Assembly (NCBI GenBank): GCA_031253985.1
Contig: JAIRVH010000102.1
Span: forward strand, 1-64,000
Length of the DNA: 64,000 nt
Source: Sphingobacterium sp.
GTDB lineage: Bacteria; Bacteroidota; Bacteroidia; Sphingobacteriales; Sphingobacteriaceae
Reading direction: 5' to 3'
The notes below the pieces were generated by a model. That model was not told the DNA's origin. It searched no databases and worked only from the letters and a program-made list of their open reading frames with translations. Shown here piece after piece: positions 25,415 through 34,273 of this stretch. The position numbers and the translations under genes were made by a program. Position 1 is the first letter of the stretch. Every line of letters begins with the position of its first letter.

Positions 25415-26440
25415 ATGTATAACTTTAAAAATGATTATTCAGAAGGGGCACATCCCCGCATTCTAGAGAAACTTGTTGAAACTAATTTGATACAGCAATT
25501 GGGTTATGGAGAAGATGATTATTCGAAAGAAGCAAAAACGGTTTTAAGGAATAAGATTAATAACCAGCACGCTGTTATCCATTTTTTATCTGGGGGAACG
25601 CAAACGAATCTGCTTGTTATATCGTTTCTCTTACGTGTGCACGAGGCAGTCATTAGTGCAAAGACAGGGCATATATCTGCCAATGAAACTGGTGCCATAG
25701 AAGCAACTGGACATAAAGTCATTACCGTTGAAACAGCGGATGGAAAATTGACACCTGAAGATATCCTAAAAATATTAAAAGACCATGCATTGGCGCCACA
25801 TGTAGTAAAGCCACGAATAGTTTATATTTCGAACTCGACTGAAATCGGCACAACATATTCTTTAGCGGAGTTAAAAGCGTTATATGCGTGCTGTCAGCAG
25901 CACCAACTGTTACTTTACGTGGATGGTGCACGCCTAGGTCATGCCTTAACTGCAGAAAACAACGATCTAACATTTGCAGCTATCGCTAAATACAGTGACG
26001 TTTTCTATATTGGCGGAACAAAAAATGGTGCGCTTTTAGGTGAAGCGGTTGTGTTCAACCGTCCCGAGTTAGCATCAGATTTTGACTATGCTATCAAACA
26101 GAAGGGTGCCCTGCTCGCTAAAGGCAGAGTGCTCTCCATTCAATTTTTAGAATTATTTAAAGATGATCTGTATCTTGAACTGGCATTAAAAGCAAATTCA
26201 TTTGCAATGCGGATGGCGAAGGCCATCAAAGAAAAAGGATATTCTTTTCTAACAGAATCGACGACAAATCAGATTTTCCCTATTTTACCTAAATCGGTCA
26301 TCGAAACGCTGAGTTTAAATTACCAATTTTACATCTGGAAGGAAATAGATCATGATCATGCAGCGATCCGTTTGATTACCTCCTGGGCCACAGACGAGAC
26401 ACAGGTCAATAACTTCGTAAACGACATACTGAGTTCATAG
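25415..26440 (+). CDS. Threonine aldolase/beta-eliminating lyase family PLP enzyme
   Basis: A 341-aa fold-type I PLP enzyme. The N-terminus MYNFKNDYSEGAHPRILEKL and FLSGGTQTNLLVISFLLR are typical of low-specificity threonine aldolase-like proteins (family Beta_elim_lyase). HISANETGAIEATGHKV follows. The Schiff-base Lys is probably Lys203 in YIGGTKNGALLGEA, with the PLP-binding Asp in LYVDGARLGHAL. It would cleave L-threonine or related beta-hydroxy amino acids. Precise substrate and stereospecificity unknown. Confidence 0.88.
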   Translation: MYNFKNDYSEGAHPRILEKLVETNLIQQLGYGEDDYSKEAKTVLRNKINNQHAVIHFLSGGTQTNLLVISFLLRVHEAVISAKTGHISANETGAIEATGHKVITVETADGKLTPEDILKILKDHALAPHVVKPRIVYISNSTEIGTTYSLAELKALYACCQQHQLLLYVDGARLGHALTAENNDLTFAAIAKYSDVFYIGGTKNGALLGEAVVFNRPELASDFDYAIKQKGALLAKGRVLSIQFLELFKDDLYLELALKANSFAMRMAKAIKEKGYSFLTESTTNQIFPILPKSVIETLSLNYQFYIWKEIDHDHAAIRLITSWATDETQVNNFVNDILSS

Positions 26441-26476
26441 GCGGCTCAGCACTTTGTTCATCTATACCATAAACGA

Positions 26477-26514
26477 AAACGCCCATTAAGTAACGATATT
26501 CTTATTGGGCGTTT
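26477..26514. terminator. Shared terminator between convergent genes
   Basis: AAACGCCCATTAAG and CTTATTGGGCGTTT form a stem with one mismatch around a 10-nt loop, between the PLP enzyme and aquaporin genes. Confidence 0.75.
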
Positions 26515-26532
26515 CCTATAAAGTTAAAAAGA

Positions 26533-27249
26533 CTAGTCTTTAGGCTCCAGCGCTTTCCAGACTCCCGCTGCTACGGCCGCTCCTACGAGAGGCGCAACAA
26601 TAAATAGCCAAAGCTGCGATAAAGCCTGACCGCCGGCCAGCACTGCGGGTCCAAATGAACGGGCAGGATTAACCGATGTACCTGTTACCGGAATCGCTAC
26701 TAGATGGATCAGAAGAAGTGTAAAGCCGATAGCCAGTCCGGCCATTGTACTATTGCCCACCTTCGAAGTCGTTGCCAGGATCACAAATAGAAAGATAAAG
26801 GTTAGTACCGCTTCAATCAGAAAGGCTGAAACAGTGCCATATTCGTTTTGGTAGCCTTTACCCCAGCCGTTTGAACCATAAGCCCACTCACCGGCGGTAA
26901 ATCCGCCCAATTGCCCGTTTAAAATCTGCTGGAGCACAAATGCGCCCAAGAGCGCACCGATAAATTGAGCAACAATATAGACGATCGCATCCTTGGCAGA
27001 CATTCTTCCTGCCAATAAAACGCCAACTGTCACCGCAGGATTAATATGACAGCCAGAAATTCCCCCGATTGCGTAGGCGAAAACGACAACCGATAGACCG
27101 AAAGCGACGGCAATACCCAAGAGCCCAAGCCCGGAAAGGCCAGCCGCGGTGTCGGCTCCAGCAATAGCCGCTGCTCCACAGCCAAAAAGCACCAAACCAA
27201 ATGTTCCAATGAGTTCGGCGACAAATTTTGAAGATGTTTTAATTTCCAT
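26533..27249 (-). CDS. aqpZ: Aquaporin Z-like water channel
   Basis: A 238-aa MIP-family protein of the inner membrane with six helices and two half-helices. The NPA motifs are Asn70-Pro71-Ala72 (HINPAVTVG) and Asn194-Pro195-Ala196 (SVNPARSFG); Arg197 is the selectivity-filter arginine. The opening FVAELIGTFGLVLFGCG is typical. Water-selective AqpZ type is likely rather than glycerol facilitator, because the Arg197 site and the lack of the Asp after NPA fit aquaporins. It appears monocistronic. A link to osmotic stress is inference. Confidence 0.93.
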   Translation of the reverse strand: MEIKTSSKFVAELIGTFGLVLFGCGAAAIAGADTAAGLSGLGLLGIAVAFGLSVVVFAYAIGGISGCHINPAVTVGVLLAGRMSAKDAIVYIVAQFIGALLGAFVLQQILNGQLGGFTAGEWAYGSNGWGKGYQNEYGTVSAFLIEAVLTFIFLFVILATTSKVGNSTMAGLAIGFTLLLIHLVAIPVTGTSVNPARSFGPAVLAGGQALSQLWLFIVAPLVGAAVAAGVWKALEPKD

Positions 27250-27374
27250 ATGAATCTGTTTATAACTTAGTTAGCTCTAATTTAATCATTTTCCATATAA
27301 AATTATACTGCTAAATAAATTGTTGTAGAACAATATCCACACAGGAAAAAAACAACTCAAATAAGATTTCTAAA

Positions 27375-29588
27375 TTAATTTAGCCAGATTTCATCACACG
27401 CAATAAGCGCCTTTCGCTTCGGATGGTACCTCCATTCGGGTAATTTTGGTAAAGGCTCAGCATAAACCTTGACGACTTTGATACGGTCATTGATTAATGC
27501 ACGATATCGGACCTTCTCCAAGGCATAATCCTCCTCTACTGATTCAAGCTTATGGAAAAGTATTTCCTGAAAATCTGTTCCATTCTTAGACACAGAAATC
27601 CTGATTTCCTTCGGTGGAAATATCCAATGTCTGGCATCCTTTAGAAAATTAAGCTCTATGGTATCTATTTGTCTCTCCTGTTTAAAATCAAAAGTGATAT
27701 CCATTGGATCACCATTCCACAACAGCCAATTATAGCTATAATCCATATAACCGGGTACACTGTCCGTTAGTGTCTTCAATCCGTTGGCGGGGAAAGATGG
27801 ATCAAATGGGTATTTTAGTCTGATAGCTGCATCCGAGGCTTTGTTTGCTCTAACACCAGCGTTGAATATTTCCGCCCACTCCTTTGCATAGCCATCGGGT
27901 GATACGCCACCTTCGGCGAGCTCCACGACGCCTAGTCTTTTGGCATCTTCAACAAATTGTTTTACTTTACGGCTGACATTGGGTCTTACCTTCCACCGTC
28001 CCTCCTCTTGCTCAAATATGCCATGCTGATGTGGGCCATAAAATCTGGCTTGTTGCAAATAGGTATAATCCAATCCCAACCCAATACGTCTAACACGCGA
28101 CTGCAATATTGGATTTCCTTCACTGGCAATTTCGGCCTTTTCCAATAATGTACTATACTGGTCCATGGCTTCTGGACTTAAAAAGTCCTTTCTATTGTCA
28201 ATCGGATTTCCATAGATCGACAGCGCTGACGAAGCTCCGGGCAAATGATTTCTTCGTTGGTCGAGATAGGTTTTGATAAATGGTCCAGCCTTGCCATAAT
28301 AGCCCTCCATAAACTCGTCGGTTAGTTGCTTTTCTGAAAGCCCTGTATTCCAGGCGAGGTTAGCTAATATATAGGCATTAAGCTCCGCCATATCACTATA
28401 GGTGCCGCCGCCACCCTGTAAAAAGACTCCCTCGACACCCTGTGACTTCAGGTACTGCAAACTTGACTGCATCGTACCTTGAATCGGAAAAGGTGCAAGA
28501 TAATTGGTAAACTGTGTCAGATAATCCCATACAAATACATGTTTAGCCTTAGCTTTCCAAGCCCTCAATTGTCTACGGAATGTTGCCGCAGAAGGTTCAC
28601 TCTCCATGTCATTTTTTCTAAAAGCATCAATATTACTTAAGATAACGGTGACATTATCTGCAACACGGAGCTGTGCTGGAGCATTTGCAGATTCCAGATA
28701 GGCCAGTGTAGTGAATTTCTTGTCGGGAAATTGAGCAGCTACTCGATTGACGAAACGGATCAATGAACCTTGTGGCCCGTCTTCTTTTTTATCAATAGCC
28801 TGGCAACGATCACAGGTACAGCTTCCGATATCATCATTGGCCGCAATAGACCAGTAGATAGCCGCTGGATTTTCAAGTATCCTTTGTTTAAAATAGGCTA
28901 CTGTGTGTTTAAAAACCTCCTCATTGGATAAACAAAGTTGAATGGGCTGGCGTTTCCCATCATATAAAGAATAATATTCAGGATGATCCTTAAAATAAAC
29001 TGATGGCGGTAATATTTTGCTAAAGTTATGCCCCCAGTCTCCCCATCTTTCCTCCAGGTTATGCAAACCATACCAATCCATATACTCCTGATCTAACTCT
29101 ATAGGGAAATAAACCTCTCGAAACTTAAAATCGGGCTTAGCATAAATCTTTAAGTCTGGATCTACAGCTAAATGCGTTAATTTAGGGATATCTATATTTT
29201 CCTTACCTGCATACCATTTTCTTCCGCCGATGATATCCCTTACATACCGATAGGCTGCAAACAATACGCCTTTACCACTTCCTTTGATATAAATACTATT
29301 CCCTACAGCTTGAAGGGAATAACTATCCTCCGGGAATGCATTACTGATGGGCACTTTCTCTAAAAAAATGGCATGGGTTCCTTCCAATTTAGTCCCTATC
29401 GCAAACTTAGCCCCTGTGCTTTCCGCCGTAAATGCGTTGATAACCTCTACAGCTTTTTGTAAAAGAGGATCCTGCATATTGGCTTGAATTACATAATCTG
29501 TTCTTCCATTCTCAACCAATGTAATTCTTTCCTTACCTTGAACTATTGTTACAATAGACAATAAGCATAACATAAACTTCCACACCAT
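27375..29588 (-). CDS. DUF4838 secreted glycoside-hydrolase-like protein
   Basis: A 737-aa protein with a signal peptide (MVWKFMLCLLSIVTIVQG). The N-terminal part resembles the GH20/GH67-type domain 2 (AVGNSIYIKGSGKGVLFAAYRYVRDIIGGRKWYA). The central DUF4838 TIM-barrel-like domain has the diagnostic WSIAANDDIGSCTCDRCQAID. The C-terminus (about 620-737) is a discoidin-like beta-sandwich (DITFDFKQERQIDTIELNFL). DUF4838 enzymes are presumed glycosidases; substrates are unknown. It starts one base after the YaiO gene stop and is the last gene of the 34.1-27.4 kb operon, where it may trim or cleave the exported polymer (inference). Confidence 0.85.
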   Translation of the reverse strand: MVWKFMLCLLSIVTIVQGKERITLVENGRTDYVIQANMQDPLLQKAVEVINAFTAESTGAKFAIGTKLEGTHAIFLEKVPISNAFPEDSYSLQAVGNSIYIKGSGKGVLFAAYRYVRDIIGGRKWYAGKENIDIPKLTHLAVDPDLKIYAKPDFKFREVYFPIELDQEYMDWYGLHNLEERWGDWGHNFSKILPPSVYFKDHPEYYSLYDGKRQPIQLCLSNEEVFKHTVAYFKQRILENPAAIYWSIAANDDIGSCTCDRCQAIDKKEDGPQGSLIRFVNRVAAQFPDKKFTTLAYLESANAPAQLRVADNVTVILSNIDAFRKNDMESEPSAATFRRQLRAWKAKAKHVFVWDYLTQFTNYLAPFPIQGTMQSSLQYLKSQGVEGVFLQGGGGTYSDMAELNAYILANLAWNTGLSEKQLTDEFMEGYYGKAGPFIKTYLDQRRNHLPGASSALSIYGNPIDNRKDFLSPEAMDQYSTLLEKAEIASEGNPILQSRVRRIGLGLDYTYLQQARFYGPHQHGIFEQEEGRWKVRPNVSRKVKQFVEDAKRLGVVELAEGGVSPDGYAKEWAEIFNAGVRANKASDAAIRLKYPFDPSFPANGLKTLTDSVPGYMDYSYNWLLWNGDPMDITFDFKQERQIDTIELNFLKDARHWIFPPKEIRISVSKNGTDFQEILFHKLESVEEDYALEKVRYRALINDRIKVVKVYAEPLPKLPEWRYHPKRKALIACDEIWLN

Positions 29589-29589
29589 A

Positions 29590-31122
29590 TTAAAAATATT
29601 TCCTTAATGATAGATTCAGGTCATATTGGTTCATAAATTTGTTATCAGCCACTTTGTAGTAGCTCCAGCCCCCCATAAGTGTAAAGCCCCAATTTTCTAT
29701 ACGGTGCTGCCATCCCGCATTAATCGACCGCGATAGAAAACCGAAACGATTGTTCAGAAATTGATAACGGGACGGATCATCCGGAGATGTACCGATATTG
29801 GCAATTAGTGTAACATAAGAATTTGGTTTTTCGCTGTTATAATAGTGCCTAATTGCCAGTGAATAAGCCTGGTTCCATCGCTGTTCATCACGCAATAGAA
29901 ATCCCCTAAGATAGACGAAAGTAGGTCCAAAGTATCGGCCCGCTGATGCAACCATACCATAGTTATTCGAATTGTCATTGGTACGGACATATCGCCCTCC
30001 TAAATCAAAGAGCCATAGCCCCGCCTCACGATAGAGACTATAAGAAGCTCGCCAAGTTGGAAATACACTACCATCAGCCCAGGCTATTTGATGATACGCA
30101 TACATATTTTTACTATAATTAATCCAGGCGTCCAAACCGGCTTGATATCCTTTTTCACCACGTCTGTTCCCGTAGTTAAACTGACCAATGAGCATATCCT
30201 TCTCTCCTATCCGCTGACCATATTCGAACCCGGAAATAAAGAAATGCCCGTTCGGCCGATCTTGCGAACTTTGCATATGATTTAGGCCGATATAGAATTT
30301 ATACGGTAAATTCTCCCGATATACGTTCGCCAAATGCTGGTATCGTTCATTTTGAGGCGATTTCTCCACCAGTTGATTCATATAGTGCAATGCGGTTTGA
30401 TAATCTTTATTGAGCACAGCTATATTAGCCAATTGCTCCGTTATGAATACTGAACTATCACCAACATTCCATAACGTTTCAAGTTCCGCCTTTGCTTTAT
30501 CATACTCCTTATTTGCAATTAAAGCATTTGAACGCAAATATAAGAAACGATTATCTTTTGGGTCAGCAAGTCGCATACTATCCGAATAAGCCAGAGCCTT
30601 TTGCAGATCTCCGTCTGTAACAAATTTTCGCCCTTTTTTATACCAGTTGTCCATACGTATTTCATCTTCACGCTTTAAATTCCTTACATCAAATTCATGG
30701 TACAGATTTGCGATTTCTATGTCTTTTGGAAAATACTTAAGAGCCAATTGCCAAGTTACAGCAGCTTTCTCATATTGACCAGAAGATTCGTATAAAGCGG
30801 CCAATGAAGGATAAGCATCCCGATAATTTGGCTCTGTAGAAACAACTTCCTCAAAATAAGGAACAGCCCAGTCTCCACGTCCCATTTTCTGATAGCTTAA
30901 ACCTAAGATATATTTAAAATCTGTGTATTTGGGATACTTCAATAAAACGGCTCTGCTCAATGCAATTGACTCATCGATTTTTCCATCTTGTAAATAAGCA
31001 ATTGACTTCGAAACCAAGCTATCGACATCATATTTTTTATTTTGCCAATTGACCTGTGCTTGAATAGCTTGCGGTAGAAATGGCAAACAAAAAATTACTG
31101 CAAATGTGAATAATCTTTTCAT
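29590..31122 (-). CDS. TPR plus YaiO-type outer-membrane barrel protein
   Basis: A 510-aa exported protein. Signal peptide MKRLFTFAVIFCLPFLPQAIQA, residues 1-22. Residues about 30-260 hold TPR repeats (YTDFKYILGLSYQKMGRGDWA, YRDAYPSLAALYESSGQYEKA, KDNRFLYLRSNALIANKEYDKA). Residues about 270-510 form a YaiO-family barrel with HFFISGFEYGQRIG, QFNYGNRRGEKG, YSLYREAGLWLFDLGGRYV, ending in LSLRKYF with the terminal Phe of outer-membrane barrels. Periplasmic TPR plus outer-membrane porin is the plan of PgaA and BcsC exporters. It follows the GT2 gene by 4 nt. Confidence 0.88.
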   Translation of the reverse strand: MKRLFTFAVIFCLPFLPQAIQAQVNWQNKKYDVDSLVSKSIAYLQDGKIDESIALSRAVLLKYPKYTDFKYILGLSYQKMGRGDWAVPYFEEVVSTEPNYRDAYPSLAALYESSGQYEKAAVTWQLALKYFPKDIEIANLYHEFDVRNLKREDEIRMDNWYKKGRKFVTDGDLQKALAYSDSMRLADPKDNRFLYLRSNALIANKEYDKAKAELETLWNVGDSSVFITEQLANIAVLNKDYQTALHYMNQLVEKSPQNERYQHLANVYRENLPYKFYIGLNHMQSSQDRPNGHFFISGFEYGQRIGEKDMLIGQFNYGNRRGEKGYQAGLDAWINYSKNMYAYHQIAWADGSVFPTWRASYSLYREAGLWLFDLGGRYVRTNDNSNNYGMVASAGRYFGPTFVYLRGFLLRDEQRWNQAYSLAIRHYYNSEKPNSYVTLIANIGTSPDDPSRYQFLNNRFGFLSRSINAGWQHRIENWGFTLMGGWSYYKVADNKFMNQYDLNLSLRKYF

Positions 31123-31126
31123 CTTT

Positions 31127-32563
31127 TTATTTTTTAATACGATCAGAGGGTAAAGGAGACAGCGTACCTTTTCTTTTCATCTCTCCCCAAGCATGTTTTT
31201 TCCCAAAGAGTTCCTGTATATAACCTTTTATTGAGCTGTAAACGATAATCGGATGATATAGGAAAGGCTCTATAAACGCTGTGAGACATAAACGTACGAT
31301 ATCTTTTCTGCGTTTATAATATTTATATACGTAATTGTCCAATAAAATGGAAAAGCTTGTCAAAAAAACCGAAAACATATAGACGAAAATCAATAACAGA
31401 ATCGCCATCGGCCAATTAATACCATGAGTCAGGATAAGATAGAGGTAGAAAAAAATACCCAAAATTTCCATGATAGGTGCAAAAAACTCGAAAATAGCGT
31501 TGTAGGGAAATACGATAAGCCCAAACTTTTTATACTTAGGATTAAGAAAGGCCTTACGATGTGTACGCATGATCTGCATCAGGCCCCTCGCCCATCGTAT
31601 ACGTTGACGTGTCAGCATTTTCAGACTATCAGGTCCCTCTGTCCAACAGAGTGTCTGGGGAATGTATTTAACTTCATATTTTTGATTATTATCACACATT
31701 GTCATACACATTCTTGTCACCATTTCCATGTCCTCCCCAAGGGAATGTGAATCATATCCACCTGCAGAAATAAGAATCTCTTTATCAAATAGACCTAAGC
31801 CTCCAGATACATTTGGGATACAATTTAGGTAGTTCCAACCCATTTTTCCTAAGAGATAGGAACGAATGTATTCCATTTCCTGAAAACGCGCCAATATTTG
31901 TTTGGGTAATGCCGCTTCAACTAGCATTCCTGAATCTACATAACTGGAATTCGACATGCGCAGTGTAGCCCCTACTGCAATGACGCGCTCGTTAGCGTCT
32001 AATACGGCCTCCATGAGCTGAACCAAAGTATCATTGGCAAGTACACAATCCACATCCGTATTTAATATATAAGGAAAAGATGCCACATTGATCCCTGCGT
32101 TCACAGCATCGGCCTTACTACCGCCATTTACCTTGTCTACAATGGTTAACCGTTTATGGGATATATCTCTAGATTTATAGATCGCCTTGATTTCCTTACA
32201 AGGCACCAAATAATCAACCAAAAAATCTACCTGAACAAGGTCAAACTCCTTTATTAGCTTTTCCAATGTATCATCTTTACTCCCGTCATTTACAATAACG
32301 ACTTCATATCTTGGGTAAAACAAAGTCATCAGGGAGCGTACATTATTGACGATCGTTACCGATTCATTATATGCCGGAGCTACAATACTAACACCCGGGG
32401 CAATCTCAGATTCCATTAATGTCTGTACGCGTCTGGATTTTCTCTTCCGAAGATTCTTACGAATGGATATGGATGACATGCGAAATAACATGACATAGAC
32501 AATCAGAAGCAAAAGACAATAAAATCCAAAAACAAATTCTATTGAAAAAATAAAATGTTTCAT
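31127..32563 (-). CDS. Processive family 2 glycosyltransferase (polysaccharide synthase-like)
   Basis: A 478-aa inner-membrane GT2. The first helix (FIFSIEFVFGFYCLLLLIVYVMLF) precedes the catalytic domain: VSIVAPAYNE, VNDGS (91-95), DVD (170-172, metal-binding), GED at 276-278, and the processive Q(320)RIRW(324) motif. Later helices (FGLIVFPYNAIFEFFAPIME, LFFYLYLILTHG, AILLLIFVYMFSVFLTSF) follow. The pattern is that of PgaC/IcaA, chitin and hyaluronan-type synthases. There is no PilZ domain, so c-di-GMP control through the enzyme itself is not expected. The polymer is unknown; the sugar cannot be read from sequence. Confidence 0.9.
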   Translation of the reverse strand: MKHFIFSIEFVFGFYCLLLLIVYVMLFRMSSISIRKNLRKRKSRRVQTLMESEIAPGVSIVAPAYNESVTIVNNVRSLMTLFYPRYEVVIVNDGSKDDTLEKLIKEFDLVQVDFLVDYLVPCKEIKAIYKSRDISHKRLTIVDKVNGGSKADAVNAGINVASFPYILNTDVDCVLANDTLVQLMEAVLDANERVIAVGATLRMSNSSYVDSGMLVEAALPKQILARFQEMEYIRSYLLGKMGWNYLNCIPNVSGGLGLFDKEILISAGGYDSHSLGEDMEMVTRMCMTMCDNNQKYEVKYIPQTLCWTEGPDSLKMLTRQRIRWARGLMQIMRTHRKAFLNPKYKKFGLIVFPYNAIFEFFAPIMEILGIFFYLYLILTHGINWPMAILLLIFVYMFSVFLTSFSILLDNYVYKYYKRRKDIVRLCLTAFIEPFLYHPIIVYSSIKGYIQELFGKKHAWGEMKRKGTLSPLPSDRIKK

Positions 32564-32595
32564 AGCAGATACGTTTTATAAAACAGTTTAAAGAA

Positions 32596-33732
32596 TTAGA
32601 TGTAATGAACCATAGGATGATTAACGTAGCGTATAAGCTTATAATCATGATCATCCACCTCATCCTCGATTTTGCGCAAGCGCGCTATACTGTAGGGTTT
32701 CTGTGCAACCAATGAACGATAAGCATGTTTTCGAAGAGCAAGTACCGAACTTTCATCCTTAAATATATTTTCCAAAAGATCGATTGATTTCCCCTGACCT
32801 AAACGACCTAAAGCTTTGATAATCTCAATCTTAACATGTAAGGACCGTTCTATTGAATAAAAAACAACCAATCGAACTTCACTATCCCTAGCCAGTAGTT
32901 TTCCTAAAGCGTTAATCGCCTTCAAGCTTATTTGAGAATTTTCATCCGAGACTACGAGTTGCCATAGCTTTTCTTCATCGAGTTGCTGGTAGTACACCAT
33001 GAGATCCATTATCAAGCTATTGACCGCAAAAGATTTTGTTGCATCCAGCCACTGAGAGAATGCATAAGTGCCTACATAATCTGTAGAAACAATTGCCTGA
33101 TATATATCAAGTGCATCCAGTTCATTAATCCCCTCAATACGTGGCAAAACGATGTCAAAGGCCTGCTCGCCTCTCACCTGCAGTAAGTATTTAAAGGCTG
33201 ATACACGAATCTCAGTCCTCGAACTGTTCATCAATTGAGTCAGAACCTCCTCTTGAATCTCCACTTCCATGAGCGCCAGATCGGATAGCGATCTTACAGT
33301 TGCAATCACATGATTACCTGCATGTCTTATTTCATATTGAGCTTCTTTATCGAATCCCATTTCATTGAACAGATGACGCATACTCTTTCCTTTCTCCCCT
33401 CCAATGGTGAAAATAAATTCATGCAATATATTGCGGACTACCTTCTGTACAATTGCTTTATCTAGATCCAATGCCAGTCGATCAATAGGAAAATGGCTAC
33501 CCCTATTTTCAATCAAGATATGTTCATAGATGAAATCCCGAAGAACAGGATAAATCTTAGCCTGATAAGAACGATAGCGATAGTCCCGATAATAAAAGAT
33601 CGTAATGCCAATCAGACAAAAAGTCCAAAGTAGAAAACTCATTGCGAGCGCTATTGTGACCAAAATAGGCCAGCCTTCACCTTCGAAAAAAGATCGAATT
33701 GAATATATAGCTTGTTCTATCTTGCTAAGCAT
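32596..33732 (-). CDS. Membrane-anchored HEAT-repeat protein
   Basis: A 378-aa protein. One membrane helix lies at about residues 18-46 (PILVTIALAMSFLLWTFCLIGITIFYY). The remaining residues are alpha-helical pairs that look like HEAT/armadillo repeats, for example EVLTQLMNSSRTEIRVSAFKYLL, SQISLKAINALGKLL, HVKIEIIKALGRLGQGKSIDLL and SSVLALRKHAYRSLV. It overlaps the receiver gene by 8 nt at its start and precedes the GT2 gene by 32 nt. It might bridge the regulator and the synthase (inference). Confidence 0.8.
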   Translation of the reverse strand: MLSKIEQAIYSIRSFFEGEGWPILVTIALAMSFLLWTFCLIGITIFYYRDYRYRSYQAKIYPVLRDFIYEHILIENRGSHFPIDRLALDLDKAIVQKVVRNILHEFIFTIGGEKGKSMRHLFNEMGFDKEAQYEIRHAGNHVIATVRSLSDLALMEVEIQEEVLTQLMNSSRTEIRVSAFKYLLQVRGEQAFDIVLPRIEGINELDALDIYQAIVSTDYVGTYAFSQWLDATKSFAVNSLIMDLMVYYQQLDEEKLWQLVVSDENSQISLKAINALGKLLARDSEVRLVVFYSIERSLHVKIEIIKALGRLGQGKSIDLLENIFKDESSVLALRKHAYRSLVAQKPYSIARLRKIEDEVDDHDYKLIRYVNHPMVHYI

Positions 33733-34105
33733 GACCGATTCTTAAGCGCACGCGGGAAATCAATTCAGAAGGAGAAATGGGTTTTTTAATATAATCATTC
33801 GCACCTACTTCAAATCCTTCTACAATACTGTTATCATCACGGTAGCCGGAAATAATAATAACAGGTACCTGATTATTCGTATTGCTTCTTCTAATGCGAT
33901 CAATGATTTCGTAACCGTTGGCAAAAGGTAATGCCAGATCCGTTATGACTAAATCAATAGTTTCGTCAGAAACAAACGAGAGTGCTTCTTTGCCAGATTT
34001 GGCAAGCAATAGGTCATAGCCCTCCCTAACAAGAACAAATTGCATTGTGCCCAATAGAATTTCATTATCTTCGATAACAAGAATTCTCTTTTTGTCGTTC
34101 ACCAT
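33725..34105 (-). CDS. Single-domain response regulator (receiver only)
   Basis: A 126-aa receiver with no output domain. The acidic pocket is VIEDNE; the phospho-acceptor is Asp56 in VITDLALPFANGYE; the conserved Thr/Ser is in IIISGYRDD and Lys in DYIKKP. All catalytic positions are present, so phosphorylation should be possible. It is the first gene of the polysaccharide-type operon and overlaps the HEAT gene by 8 nt. A phosphorylation-dependent partner contact is the expected mode for receiver-only proteins. The kinase is not in this operon. Confidence 0.92.
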   Translation of the reverse strand: MVNDKKRILVIEDNEILLGTMQFVLVREGYDLLLAKSGKEALSFVSDETIDLVITDLALPFANGYEIIDRIRRSNTNNQVPVIIISGYRDDNSIVEGFEVGANDYIKKPISPSELISRVRLRIGHA

Positions 34106-34273
34106 AGCGGTAAATTTTTAGTTTTTCACAGTGGTACAAAGGTTCGAAAAAAAAGCACAACTCCTTGTAGATTAACAACTACATCCCCCTTTAAAGCATT
34201 TAAATACAGAATTAAATCATTAGTTTCAATTTAAATTACATTCCAATGACACTCCGACTTAGAATAACAGTAG

